Part shown: piece after piece, positions 23,355 to 32,417 of the stretch | How the letters are laid out: every line of letters starts with the position of its first letter | How positions within the stretch are numbered: the stretch's first letter is position 1 | Assembly (NCBI GenBank): GCA_023416335.1 | Contig: JAEZHY010000129.1 | Coordinates: 1-37,254 of the forward strand | Source: Pseudomonadota bacterium | Lineage (GTDB): Bacteria; Desulfobacterota; Syntrophobacteria; Syntrophobacterales; Syntrophobacteraceae | Reading direction: 5' to 3' | Length of the DNA: 37,254 nt | Position numbers and translations under genes: made by a program | The notes under the pieces: model-generated | What the model was told of the DNA's origin: nothing | The model's input: the letters and a program-made list of their open reading frames with translations, nothing else | Databases searched by the model: none

Positions 23355-25085
23355 GTGGAACAACAGGATGCTGTAAATCTGACCGATTCAGATCGCCTGC
23401 TCCACGCATTGCAGGCCGCTTTTACTCTCAGCATTTCTCCAGCCTCTCTTCTTGTCGCTTTTGTTGACTGGGCTGCCCACCTTTCAAATTCGCCCGGAAA
23501 GCGATGGGAACTCCTGTTGCAGTTCATGAACGGTTTTCAGCAATGCCTTGCATCCGCAGCATTCAATTACAAAGACCCGTCCTTCAGCGGACCATCCCAG
23601 CCGCAGGACAGGCGCTTCGCAGGTGAGGAATGGCAACAATGGCCATATAACGTGATCTATCAGAACTTCCTGCTCGTGGAAGACTGGTGGCAAAAGGCCA
23701 CCACCTGCGTCTCAGGCGTCTCCTGCCACCATGAAGAAGTGGTTTCATTCGTTGCACGCCAGATACTCGACATGTACGCACCGTCGAATTTCATCCATAC
23801 AAACCCTGAAATATGGCGCGTTACCGGGGAACAGTCAGGACTCAATCTGCTAAGGGGCTGGCTCAACCTCATGGAGGACGCCAGAAGGATTGCCAACCGC
23901 GAACGGCCAATCGGAGCGGATGCGTTCAGGGTGGGAGAAACAGTAGGGATTACACCCGGTAAGGTCGTCTTCCGCAACCAGTTGATCGAACTGATTCAGT
24001 ATGCCCCTTCGACAAGAGGCGTCAGCGCAGAGCCCATTCTGATCGTCCCCGCGTGGATCATGAAGTACTACATTCTTGACCTCTCGCCGCACAACTCCCT
24101 GGTAAAATTCCTCGTTGACCGCGGCCACACCGTTTTCATGATATCCTGGAAGAATCCCGGAACGGCGGAGAGAGATCTCTCGATGGACAACTATCGCACC
24201 ATGGGAGTCATGGCGGCGATCGACGCGGTTTCCACAATCGTGCCGGGAAGGAGGATCCATGCCCTGGGATACTGCATAGGCGGGACACTCCTCACGATAG
24301 CCGCAGCCACGATGGCAAGAGACGACGATCACCGACTCCGCACGATAACCCTTCTGGCAGCGCAAAACGATTTCAGCGAAGCCGGAGAGTTGATGTTGTT
24401 CATCGATGAGGGGCAGGTCAGTTTTCTTGAAGACAATATGTGGTATACGGGCCACCTGGATACCAAGCAGATGGCCGGAGCCTTTCAATTGCTGCGCTCA
24501 AACGACCTGGTCTGGTCTCGGCTGATTCAGGACTATCTGATGGGAGAGCGTCGCCCGCTCAACGATCTCATGGCCTGGAACACAGATGCCACTCGCATGC
24601 CTTATCGGATGCACAGCGAATATCTCAGGTCCCTTTTCCTGAACAACGATCTCGCCGGGGGCCGATATCTCGTCAACGGTCGCCCGATCGTCATTGGTGA
24701 TATACAGATTCCTATTTTCGTGGTGGGAACCGTCAACGACCATGTTGCGCCGTGGAGGTCGGTCTACAAGATTCAACTCTTCTGCAGCGCTGAGGAAATC
24801 ACTTTCGTCCTGGTGAGTGGAGGGCATAACGCCGGCATCGTCAGCGAACCCGGTCACCCCGGACGGAGCTACCGGATCTCGTCCCATAAATCCGATGAAA
24901 AACACATCGACCCGGAAACATGGTTCGCCACCACACCCATCAAGCAGGGCTCCTGGTGGGTTCCCCTGGAAAAATGGATTTCATCTTTCTCAGTCGGTCC
25001 GGTGGATTCACCCACCATGGGCGCTCCCGATAAAGGATACCCCCCTCTTATGAACGCCCCCGGCAACTATGTCCTTGAAGATTAA
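23355..25085 (+). CDS. phaC: Poly(3-hydroxyalkanoate) synthase, class I type
   Basis: 576 aa, class I length. It polymerises (R)-3-hydroxyacyl-CoA into PHA. The PhaC N-terminal domain is present (RRFAGEEWQQWPYNVIYQNF, ~86-105). The alpha/beta-hydrolase core holds the catalytic triad: Cys307 in GYCIGG, Asp462 in VNDHVAPW and His491 in SGGHNAGIV, matching Cys319/Asp480/His508 of Ralstonia PhaC. The C-terminus has the class I features (GSWWVPLEKWI, PGNYVLED). The GTG start at 23355 has only a weak ribosome-binding site, so translation may be coupled to the gene ending 21 bases before. It converges on the class III pair, so two synthase types coexist. Confidence 0.94.
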   Translation: MEQQDAVNLTDSDRLLHALQAAFTLSISPASLLVAFVDWAAHLSNSPGKRWELLLQFMNGFQQCLASAAFNYKDPSFSGPSQPQDRRFAGEEWQQWPYNVIYQNFLLVEDWWQKATTCVSGVSCHHEEVVSFVARQILDMYAPSNFIHTNPEIWRVTGEQSGLNLLRGWLNLMEDARRIANRERPIGADAFRVGETVGITPGKVVFRNQLIELIQYAPSTRGVSAEPILIVPAWIMKYYILDLSPHNSLVKFLVDRGHTVFMISWKNPGTAERDLSMDNYRTMGVMAAIDAVSTIVPGRRIHALGYCIGGTLLTIAAATMARDDDHRLRTITLLAAQNDFSEAGELMLFIDEGQVSFLEDNMWYTGHLDTKQMAGAFQLLRSNDLVWSRLIQDYLMGERRPLNDLMAWNTDATRMPYRMHSEYLRSLFLNNDLAGGRYLVNGRPIVIGDIQIPIFVVGTVNDHVAPWRSVYKIQLFCSAEEITFVLVSGGHNAGIVSEPGHPGRSYRISSHKSDEKHIDPETWFATTPIKQGSWWVPLEKWISSFSVGPVDSPTMGAPDKGYPPLMNAPGNYVLED

Positions 25086-25178
25086 CCGCCAGGAAGTTCC
25101 TGCCCGGGGAATTAAAATACCCGCGGATTCCGTACTCCTCAATTCACGCATCGTCCAGCACAGCCGTACTGCATCCGT

Positions 25179-26372
25179 CTATGCATGAGCAGCCACGCTC
25201 TTTTTCTTTCGCGGAGAACGCGGAACCGAACTGACGGACTTCGATGCCGATCCTTTCCTGATTGCCGTCGATTTGCTTTTCGGCTTTTCCTCCCTCGAGT
25301 CTCTTGCCTTCAACCATTCGACTATTTTCGGGATAAACTGCCGCTGAGTCTTGGAACTCACATAGATCCCGATGTGCCCGGTATCGAGGCAAACGTTTTC
25401 CGCATCCTTACTTCCAACTTTGCCGACCAGGGGTTCACATGCCTCCGGCGGCACCAGGTGATCGTGTCGGCCGAAAATGTTCAACAGAGGCATCGTGATC
25501 TTCTGCAGGTCTACCAGTTCTCCATCCAGTCTCATTTTGCTCTGGATCAGGAGGTTTTTCTGGTAGCAATCCTCGATGAACTGGCGGAGAGTCTCCCCGG
25601 GGACATCCGGACTGTCAAAGATCCATTTTTCCATTCGAATGAAGTTTTCAATGAATTCTTTATTATCGATGTTTTCAAAGTAACTCATGTACTTGTCTAT
25701 AACCAACCGCGCCGGGTTCAGAAGCAGGAATCCCAGATTCAGCAGATCGCCGGGAACGTTCCCGAAGGCTTCCACGACGCGCGCCAGATTGAGGTCCTTT
25801 GTCCACACGTGCAGGAGTCCGCTGTTAGTATCGAAATTACTGGGCGTAACCGTGGTAATTAGATTCTTGATTTTTTCAGGGTGCAGGGCTGCATACATTA
25901 TCGAGAACGTCCCGCCCATGCAGATGCCCATCAGGTTAATTTTCGATCCCCCATGCCGCCCGCGGATAAAATCGACGATGTTGTCCAGGTACCCATTCAC
26001 ATGGTCGGATATCGTCTGATAACGGTCCTTACGGCTCGGATACCCCCAGTCGATCATGTACAGATCGATGCCTTCCGAAAGGATATTCTGTACCACGCTC
26101 CGCCCGGGCTGCAGATCGAGCATAGTCTCGCGGTTTATCAGTGCATATACCATGAGAACCGGCGTCCCCAGGGGATTACGGGGCGCATTCGACTTATAGT
26201 ACTTCAGTTTGACCCTGTCTTCCTGGTAAACCACTTCGCAAGGCGTCGTGGCAATATCAGTGTTCAGGGGACCGAGAAGCACGTCTCGTGATTTCAAAAT
26301 CCTTTCGCGGGATCTTTCAAGCGCCTCGATCAAACCCTTGAGCATACCACCGGCAGGTATTTGGGAGTTCAT
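25179..26372 (-). CDS. phaC: Poly(3-hydroxyalkanoate) synthase, class III catalytic subunit
   Basis: 397 aa. Catalytic triad Cys151 (GICMGG), Asp304 (GRHDHLVPP) and His333 (DTGHIGIYVSSK) equals Cys149/Asp302/His331 of Allochromatium PhaC with an offset of two. Residues 1-355 are the whole enzyme; about 40 extra residues at the C-terminus are rich in Lys, Arg and Ser (EEKPKSKSTA, then RSPRKKKSVAAHA), an unusual basic tail that might bind nucleic acid or the granule surface. The ATG overlaps the phaE stop by four bases, so both subunits of the obligatory complex are coupled. Convergent with the class I synthase. Confidence 0.95.
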   Translation of the reverse strand: MNSQIPAGGMLKGLIEALERSRERILKSRDVLLGPLNTDIATTPCEVVYQEDRVKLKYYKSNAPRNPLGTPVLMVYALINRETMLDLQPGRSVVQNILSEGIDLYMIDWGYPSRKDRYQTISDHVNGYLDNIVDFIRGRHGGSKINLMGICMGGTFSIMYAALHPEKIKNLITTVTPSNFDTNSGLLHVWTKDLNLARVVEAFGNVPGDLLNLGFLLLNPARLVIDKYMSYFENIDNKEFIENFIRMEKWIFDSPDVPGETLRQFIEDCYQKNLLIQSKMRLDGELVDLQKITMPLLNIFGRHDHLVPPEACEPLVGKVGSKDAENVCLDTGHIGIYVSSKTQRQFIPKIVEWLKARDSREEKPKSKSTAIRKGSASKSVSSVPRSPRKKKSVAAHA

Positions 26373-27247
26373 AGAACGTTCAGCTCCTGTTGCTTGTTCT
26401 TTTTGATCAGTTCCTTGACCATCTTTTTCAATTCGTAGAGTTCCTTGTAGACATCATCCATATCCTTGTTGGTCGGGACGGGAAGAAACTGCATAAAATC
26501 CATCAGGACCTCATTTCTGGACAAACGAAAACTTGCAGATTCATCGACCAGACGGGACAGACACAGGCACCACTCTTCAGACTTGAAAAGCTCCATATAA
26601 CGGGCTTCCAGCGCCTTGATCCAGGCACTGTACATCCCCTTGAAGTCTCCGCCGCCGTCCTGCGGCTGATCAATTTTATCCTTTATATCGCGCAGCGATC
26701 TTTCCATCGGAAGGCTCAACAGGTATTGGAATTCGACCAGCGCAGCCTGGTAGAGGTTCAGTCTGTCAAAAAACAGATTTAACTTTTCCTGGTAAAAACG
26801 CGTGAGGCCGACTTGCGGCATCCTCAACAAAGGCTGTATTTCCTTTTCGTGAAATTCAATCCAGGATTGAAAAACTTCCTGCTGCATTTTCGCAAAGTCC
26901 GGATCCCCCCCCTGCACCTGCCCGCTCATGATGGTCTGAACAAGACGCTGAAACCGCATGCATCCATCCAGCATCGATCGCGCCGAGCCCACCCCTACCT
27001 CGGAAAAGGCACCCACGTTCTTTAGATTCTGAATGGCTTCAGGGTTGATCATGCCGGACCAGAGCGCATTCCACATACCGAAAGCCTTTTCCCTGTACGC
27101 TTCACTCTGACTCTGCGGGCCGCCGGTACACATTGCGAACAGATCCTGCCACGTCGATGCTGTCGATTGCCAAAAGTTCATAATGGATCTGGTCCAATCG
27201 GCCCAGAACACACCGTGATTAAATCCACTCTGCTGGAATACATTCAT
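26369..27247 (-). CDS. phaE: Class III PHA synthase subunit PhaE
   Basis: 292 aa, similar in length to PhaE proteins (~300-370). Helical, with many Trp/Phe in the N-terminal half (FWADWTRSIMNFWQSTASTW), middle MYSAWIKALEARYMELFKSE and VDESASFRLSRNEVLMDFMQ, the best-conserved PhaE stretch, and a C-terminal coiled coil (ELYELKKMVKELIKKNKQQ). PhaE has no catalytic residues; it binds and activates PhaC. GAGG lies upstream of ATG 27247, and the stop overlaps phaC. Confidence 0.92.
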   Translation of the reverse strand: MNVFQQSGFNHGVFWADWTRSIMNFWQSTASTWQDLFAMCTGGPQSQSEAYREKAFGMWNALWSGMINPEAIQNLKNVGAFSEVGVGSARSMLDGCMRFQRLVQTIMSGQVQGGDPDFAKMQQEVFQSWIEFHEKEIQPLLRMPQVGLTRFYQEKLNLFFDRLNLYQAALVEFQYLLSLPMERSLRDIKDKIDQPQDGGGDFKGMYSAWIKALEARYMELFKSEEWCLCLSRLVDESASFRLSRNEVLMDFMQFLPVPTNKDMDDVYKELYELKKMVKELIKKNKQQELNVL

Positions 27248-27769
27248 GGGCTACCTCAATGATGCGCATGGCAATAAAGGGATACGCTAACTGTTACTTG
27301 CCGGTTGCGCTTTCCCGGATTGAAAATCGCAAGATTCCCCGGCACGCCGCTGTATTCGAGGGAAAAGCCTTCTTCACTTGCTTTAGCATGACAAAAGAAC
27401 AGAGGCCTAAACGGACTATTTCATAATTAAAGAAACCGGCCCAACCTTTCGGTGCATTCGCTTGCGGGTGATGTGGCACAGTTTTGGAGAATGGATCATG
27501 AAAAGGGATGCTGGGGCCGCACTTCCCCCTTTTCCTCTCCAGGACGGCCTCATCCAGGACAAATCACTCAATGAGGCGCAAAACGTTGGGTACTCGTCTA
27601 ATTATCATCCAGGGAGATGAGAATAGGGTATGTACAGTATTTTTCACTACTGCAAAGGCGGTATCAGGTGGAAATCAAGTGAGGCAGTGTGGCCACAAGG
27701 TTATTTCGGGTGACCACCGAGGCTCATTTTTCGCTTTGCTGGTGTTTATCTCGCTCTGCAACACTCCAA
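27248..27769. other. Intergenic region upstream of phaE
   Basis: 522 bases between phaE (-) and the end of the PhaC-like gene (-). No credible gene; it must hold the phaE-phaC promoter, which I cannot place confidently. Confidence 0.5.
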
Positions 27770-29482
27770 TCAACTCTGGAGTAATTCATCTTCCGCTCTG
27801 CCAAATTGTCCATTCTCCTCAACGGATCCGGCGCTTGTCGGTTCACTGCCTCGGGCTGAATCATCTTCCATCTCCTTATCAAGATCGAGTTGGAAGCGAA
27901 CCGGGCCGCGCGACTGCCCGTTGCTGCATCTGGTCTTGTCGAAACTTATGTCCAGAGGACATTCCGATGCAGGATAAGACCATGATGTAGCTATCGCTGC
28001 ATGCCCTTTCGGGAAAACCACTACTTCCGCATCAACATGGTCGAGCGCGGCGAGTGCCGCCTCTCCGTCAATCAGGTCGTCATTTTCCGATATGCAGAGA
28101 AGCCACTTTATACCCTTCTCTTTGAGACGCCTGAAATTGAGCGCGCGTCCAAAGAGCTTCATGGGCAAGGTTCCGTCGGGAGCTACCGGTTTGGTATAGG
28201 ATTCATAGCTCAACCGCGTTATCTCCACAGGGAGGTCCGTGCCGTCGTAAGTCAACCAGTGACTGATGGCCGCAGCCGCCTTGCTGATTCTGGCGCTGCT
28301 GCCCTCGACAACTCTGTCGAACATTGCGAGGTCACGGTAAAAATTCGACATTGGAGATTCACGCTCCACGCTCTTCAATTTGAAGATCCACCCGATCACC
28401 TTGCCGTCAACGACTTTGTTCCCGTTCGGCAAAGTTTTCAGCGAGTAGCCCAGGTCCAAGAAGCGGTGCGGTAGATGGTGTATGTACTGCATCAGAGACT
28501 TGCTGCGTGATCCGTCCATCGGAGCCACGCAGGTTATCAGGGCATCGACGAGGCCATCCAGTTCCCCGGACAGGAGGTCGATAACCGACATGAAGCCCCC
28601 CTGGCAGTACCCGTTCAGGGTGATAGGCTTACCATGCCTCTCCACGATCTTCTCTGCGAAAAGGCGTGTATCGTGCGCATCGTCCTCACCAGTCATCACC
28701 TGGACCGCCGGGTTCTTATGTATGTCCTTTACTATCCGTACATAGGTAGGTATGCCGTGATTCGCGAAGGCATGAACGTAGCTTCTGTCCTCACCCGGCA
28801 AAAGAGCCAGGACGTTTGCCCCAAGAACGTATGGCGGTATTACGAGGGTCGGCTTGCCGGTCTGATTGACCTTCACGCCTTTCTTGACCGGAAGAACCTG
28901 GTAGAGTTCGAAACGATCCGTTTCAGCAACTTTGACGTAGCCGCCATTATCGAAATGAAATCCATACTCTGGTTCTATCTCGCGGATTGCGGCCGGATAC
29001 ATATTTACAACTGTATTCATGAGCTTGAGCTGTTTCTCGGAGTATCCGACCAGATCCTCCGTATCGTGATGAAGCACCAGCCTCGAAACGGCGTTCAGAG
29101 CTTCCGCCAATTCCCGGGAATGATACTGGCTCATCGCATTGACTCCGGAAAACGTTCCTTTGGCTGCGAGTTGCATATCAAAGAGCAAGAGTTCTATAAA
29201 GTCACTGGCCGTATGCCACGGCGAGCACTTTCGCGGCCCCTTCCCTTCGACTTCCGCAAAGTACTTTGCCGCATTCCAGTATGGAGCTATGAAAGTTGAC
29301 GAATATTTTACAAGTCCGAGAAGGTGAAACCACCTGCTCAGCACCAGGTTGATCGATGTTTTGAGCATTTCCGAATTGAGTTTCGAGAACTCGTCGGGCG
29401 AGAAATCGGAATCAGGCTGTTTGGGTTGTTCAGGCTCAAAGCCGGCGAAACTATAGAACATATCGGTAAACTCTCTTTCCAT
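27770..29482 (-). CDS. PhaC-like alpha/beta hydrolase
   Basis: 570 aa from ATG 29482 (MEREFTDMFYSF); a GTG four codons earlier and an ATG seven codons later are alternatives, all with weak ribosome-binding sites. The core resembles PHA synthases: NGYCQGGFMSVIDLL has the lipase-like box with Cys (about residue 293), ISENDDLIDGEAAL the Asp, and FPKGHAAIATSWSYP the His. The N-terminal ~170 residues are helical and not the usual PhaC_N. The last ~50 residues are acidic and disordered. It could be a third synthase, an intracellular PHA depolymerase or thioesterase; the Cys nucleophile favours acyl transfer. Same strand as aceA upstream and phaE-phaC downstream. Confidence 0.75.
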   Translation of the reverse strand: MEREFTDMFYSFAGFEPEQPKQPDSDFSPDEFSKLNSEMLKTSINLVLSRWFHLLGLVKYSSTFIAPYWNAAKYFAEVEGKGPRKCSPWHTASDFIELLLFDMQLAAKGTFSGVNAMSQYHSRELAEALNAVSRLVLHHDTEDLVGYSEKQLKLMNTVVNMYPAAIREIEPEYGFHFDNGGYVKVAETDRFELYQVLPVKKGVKVNQTGKPTLVIPPYVLGANVLALLPGEDRSYVHAFANHGIPTYVRIVKDIHKNPAVQVMTGEDDAHDTRLFAEKIVERHGKPITLNGYCQGGFMSVIDLLSGELDGLVDALITCVAPMDGSRSKSLMQYIHHLPHRFLDLGYSLKTLPNGNKVVDGKVIGWIFKLKSVERESPMSNFYRDLAMFDRVVEGSSARISKAAAAISHWLTYDGTDLPVEITRLSYESYTKPVAPDGTLPMKLFGRALNFRRLKEKGIKWLLCISENDDLIDGEAALAALDHVDAEVVVFPKGHAAIATSWSYPASECPLDISFDKTRCSNGQSRGPVRFQLDLDKEMEDDSARGSEPTSAGSVEENGQFGRAEDELLQS

Positions 29483-29685
29483 GCAAATATCCACACGCCT
29501 GCCGGTTCATGCTCGGCTTTTGTCTTCGAAAGCGGTTGGTTAATCTTTTCCGGTAGATAACGATCATATGAAATGAAAATAAGAACTGAAAACGCAGTAC
29601 GCCACGAATCTTGGTCAGGAGCGGTTCGGTACTTCCGATCATCCTCCGACCCTCACCGAGATTTGGGCGAGTACGCATTTGCGAC

Positions 29686-29720
29686 GCCGAAAGAAGCCCG
29701 GAACGCCGAGCTTCTTCGGC
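29686..29720 (-). terminator. Possible stem-loop terminator after isocitrate lyase
   Basis: GCCGAAAGAAGC (29686-29697) pairs with GCTTCTTCGGC (29710-29720) with one bulge, ~30 bases after the aceA stop. The minus-strand U-run is lacking, so it may only be a stabilising hairpin. Confidence 0.4.
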
Positions 29721-29750
29721 TTTGATCGAGACGGTGAGAACTGCCCACAG

Positions 29751-31097
29751 TCAATGGACCTCCCGTTCAGCAGAGCCGCCGCTGTCCGCCGTTCGTGCAG
29801 GATTGATGAAAGGATTGTCAGCAAGATCGAATTGCTCTTCTTCCGTCGATCCCTTTAGAGCAGCAGTCGAGAAATCATCGCCGTTGATCGTCTGTGCTAT
29901 TTTGTCGAAGTAACCTGTGCCGACGAAGGTCTGATGCTTCACGGCACGGTATCCTTCTTTCTCCAGGTCGAATTCGCGTTCCTGGAACACCGAATACGCG
30001 CTCATTCCACTCTCGCTGTAGCCGCGGGCCAACTCGAACATCCCACGGTTCAGGGAATGAAAACCTGCCAGGGTTACGAACTGGAATTTGTATCCATATT
30101 CTCCGAGTTCCCTCTGGAACCGAGCTGTCGTGGCCCTGTCCAGCTTTTTCCAGTTGAATGACGGCGAGCAATTATACGCAAGCAATTTGTTCGGATAAAC
30201 CGAGTGGACTGCATCCGCGAATCTCCTCGCTTCATTGAGATTCGGTTCCGATGTTTCGCACCACAGCATATCCGCAAATGGAGCATAGGAAACGGCACGA
30301 GCTATCGCTTGGTCCAACCCGCCCCGCACTGTAAAGAAACCCTCTACCGTGCGCCCGCCGATCAGAAATGGCCGGTCCCTTTCATCTATATCGCTGGTAA
30401 GCAGAGTTGCGGCATTGGCATCGGTTCTGGCTATAATGATTGTGGGCACTCCACAGATGTCTGCTGCAAGCCTGGCTGCGATGAGCTTCTTAATTGCCTC
30501 TGAGGTCGGCACAAGCACCTTGCCGCCCATGTGACCGCATTTCTTTGCCGATGCAAGTTGGTCTTCGAAATGCACCGCTGCGGCTCCGGCTTCGATCATC
30601 GCCTTCATCAGTTCAAAAGCGTTGAGGGATCCGCCGAATCCTGCCTCCGCGTCAGCGATGATCGGCGCAAACCAGTGGACGCTGTTTCCTCCTTCGAGGT
30701 GATGGATCTGATCGGCGCGCTGAAGTGCATTATTGATTCGGCGTACCAGTATGGGCACGCTATCCGAAGGATAAAGGCTCTGATCCGGGTAGGTATTTCC
30801 GATGCTGTTGTTGTCCGCAGCAACCTGCCACCCGCTGACATAGATGGCCTTCAGTCCTGCCTGCACCTGCTGCACAGCCTGATTCCCGGTCAAAGCTCCA
30901 AGGGCGGGAACAAAAAGCTCCTTATTGAGCAATTGCCACAAACACCGTGCCCCCTGGCTTGCAAACGTATATTCGATTTGCATGGTACCGCGGAGTCTTA
31001 AAATGTCTTCTGCCGTATAAGGACGCTGGATGCCTCTCCAGCGATCGTTATCGTTCCATTCTGAGCCAAGCACCCTCGCTTGATCACTGCTGTTCAT
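29751..31097 (-). CDS. aceA: Isocitrate lyase
   Basis: 448 aa, close to E. coli AceA (434). It cleaves isocitrate to glyoxylate and succinate. The catalytic loop [14 protein letters not shown] (~residues 187-200) has KKCGH, typical of isocitrate lyase rather than methylisocitrate lyase (KRCGH). Other signatures: [50 protein letters not shown] and [12 protein letters not shown]. Full length and intact. AAAGGAG lies upstream of ATG 31097. No malate synthase gene is in the window. In a PHA-storing cell it would let acetyl-CoA or stored polymer feed the C4 pool. Confidence 0.97.
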   Translation of the reverse strand: MNSSDQARVLGSEWNDNDRWRGIQRPYTAEDILRLRGTMQIEYTFASQGARCLWQLLNKELFVPALGALTGNQAVQQVQAGLKAIYVSGWQVAADNNSIGNTYPDQSLYPSDSVPILVRRINNALQRADQIHHLEGGNSVHWFAPIIADAEAGFGGSLNAFELMKAMIEAGAAAVHFEDQLASAKKCGHMGGKVLVPTSEAIKKLIAARLAADICGVPTIIIARTDANAATLLTSDIDERDRPFLIGGRTVEGFFTVRGGLDQAIARAVSYAPFADMLWCETSEPNLNEARRFADAVHSVYPNKLLAYNCSPSFNWKKLDRATTARFQRELGEYGYKFQFVTLAGFHSLNRGMFELARGYSESGMSAYSVFQEREFDLEKEGYRAVKHQTFVGTGYFDKIAQTINGDDFSTAALKGSTEEEQFDLADNPFINPARTADSGGSAEREVH

Positions 31098-31949
31098 CTG
31101 ATTCTCCTTTCAATTGCGCGTCCTGCGCTTTGCTGTAGGTATCTCCAAATCCGCCGATAAGAGTCCGACCCTAAACCGGATCGAAGTCCTGCGCGCAATC
31201 ATCTAGGTTTCAAACCCAGTATCTCCCGAAGCAAACCGTCTTCTATTTCTTTCAATCGACATGGTTTTTCTTCCCTCTCTACCCGAACAACCTCCAACTC
31301 GGAAATCTGGAGACGAACGCCTTCGCTGATTTTCCACGCTCACATCGAGAAACTCGGGAAGGGTACCAAGGAAACAGATCTGAATTATTGATTTTAGATT
31401 GATGATTCGGCATTCAGTAATGATTCGCTGACGATCTCGATTCATAGTCAAAAATCTATGTGCTAAACTATCCTTTGACAATGGTTCATACCGACTTTTC
31501 AACGAACACCCTCTCTCAATGTTACCGAGTACGTACAGCCTTCCGGCAACAAATAGTGTTTTCTCCCTATTGATACTCTGAACGAACATTCTCATAAATG
31601 CAGACACCGGGGCCATAACGCCTTATTTTGCTGTTAACTTTGATGCTTGTTTCCTTCTAGGCCATAGAGGTCACACGTTTTCAGGTAAGTTTGTCGGCTT
31701 TGCCATAGTGTCGTTCTGAGAGTCAGGCATCCGTCTTTTTTCCAGGGAAAGCGGCCAATCTGGTGAGGATCTTACTAGAGACGCAAATTCCCCCATGCCA
31801 CCTTCGAAAACTCGTTTCCATACTATCGCGCTATGATGGGAAACGTATGCCTCTCATTCCTGATGAGAATTTCCTGCATGAAGCAGCCGAAACGGCAGTT
31901 CCGAGTCGGAACACAGCACAAAAGATCGCCCGTCAAGGAGGTAAGAAAG
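31098..31949. other. Gap between aceA and phasin 2
   Basis: 852 bases. An open frame on the minus strand (31203-31616) has no ribosome-binding site or recognisable product and I do not call it. A palindrome GTTCCGAGTCGGAAC (about 31898-31912) and a GCACAAAA half-site just after it lie directly before phasin 2 and could be regulatory. Confidence 0.45.
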
Positions 31950-32225
31950 ATGGAACAGCAGTTCAGGTTGGCGAAGCAGTTTGTGGATCTTCAGAAGGTA
32001 ATGTTCGACGGTGTCTTCAACGGAATGATCATATTTTGGGATCAGACCGAAAAGATGCTTGCCCAGATTGTCGATCAGGCTGTCTGGATGCCCCCGGAAG
32101 GAAAAGATGTTTTTAAGGAGTGGATCGGTCGTAATAAAAAAGGCTGTGAAAGTTTCAGGAATGCAGCCAACGACGGGTTTACCTGGCTTGAGGGCATTCT
32201 GACCGGAGGCTCGAAAACGGAGTAG
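31950..32225 (+). CDS. Phasin-like protein 2
   Basis: 91 aa from ATG 31950, preceded by AAGGAGG. Helical: FRLAKQFVDLQKVMFDGVFN, DQTEKMLAQIVDQA, then WMPPEGKDVFKEWIGRNKKG and FRNAANDGFTWLEGIL. It aligns along its full length with the products at 22594 and 36078, most clearly at W-[LMI]-P-x-E-G and K-K-G-x-x-x-F. Expected at the PHA granule surface. It precedes maeB by ~190 bases on the same strand but probably has its own promoter. Confidence 0.78.
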   Translation: MEQQFRLAKQFVDLQKVMFDGVFNGMIIFWDQTEKMLAQIVDQAVWMPPEGKDVFKEWIGRNKKGCESFRNAANDGFTWLEGILTGGSKTE

Positions 32226-32417
32226 TCCGCTCTATACTGCTTTTTTTTATAGCAGTTCGCCGGGCTTTTATCCAAAGCCCCAGTCCCATGATTTCTGATC
32301 GCATCCATTGTATCCGGCGTGATCGGCAAAGGAGGTTTTCTGCGCTGCTGTTCCGCCCCGTTCTTAACAAGGCTAACTCATGTAAGGAACAGAAGTTTAC
32401 ACATTCCAGGAGAGAAC

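Noticed and set aside
31203..31616. 137-codon minus-strand frame
   Set aside because: No ribosome-binding site, no family resemblance, basic low-confidence composition.
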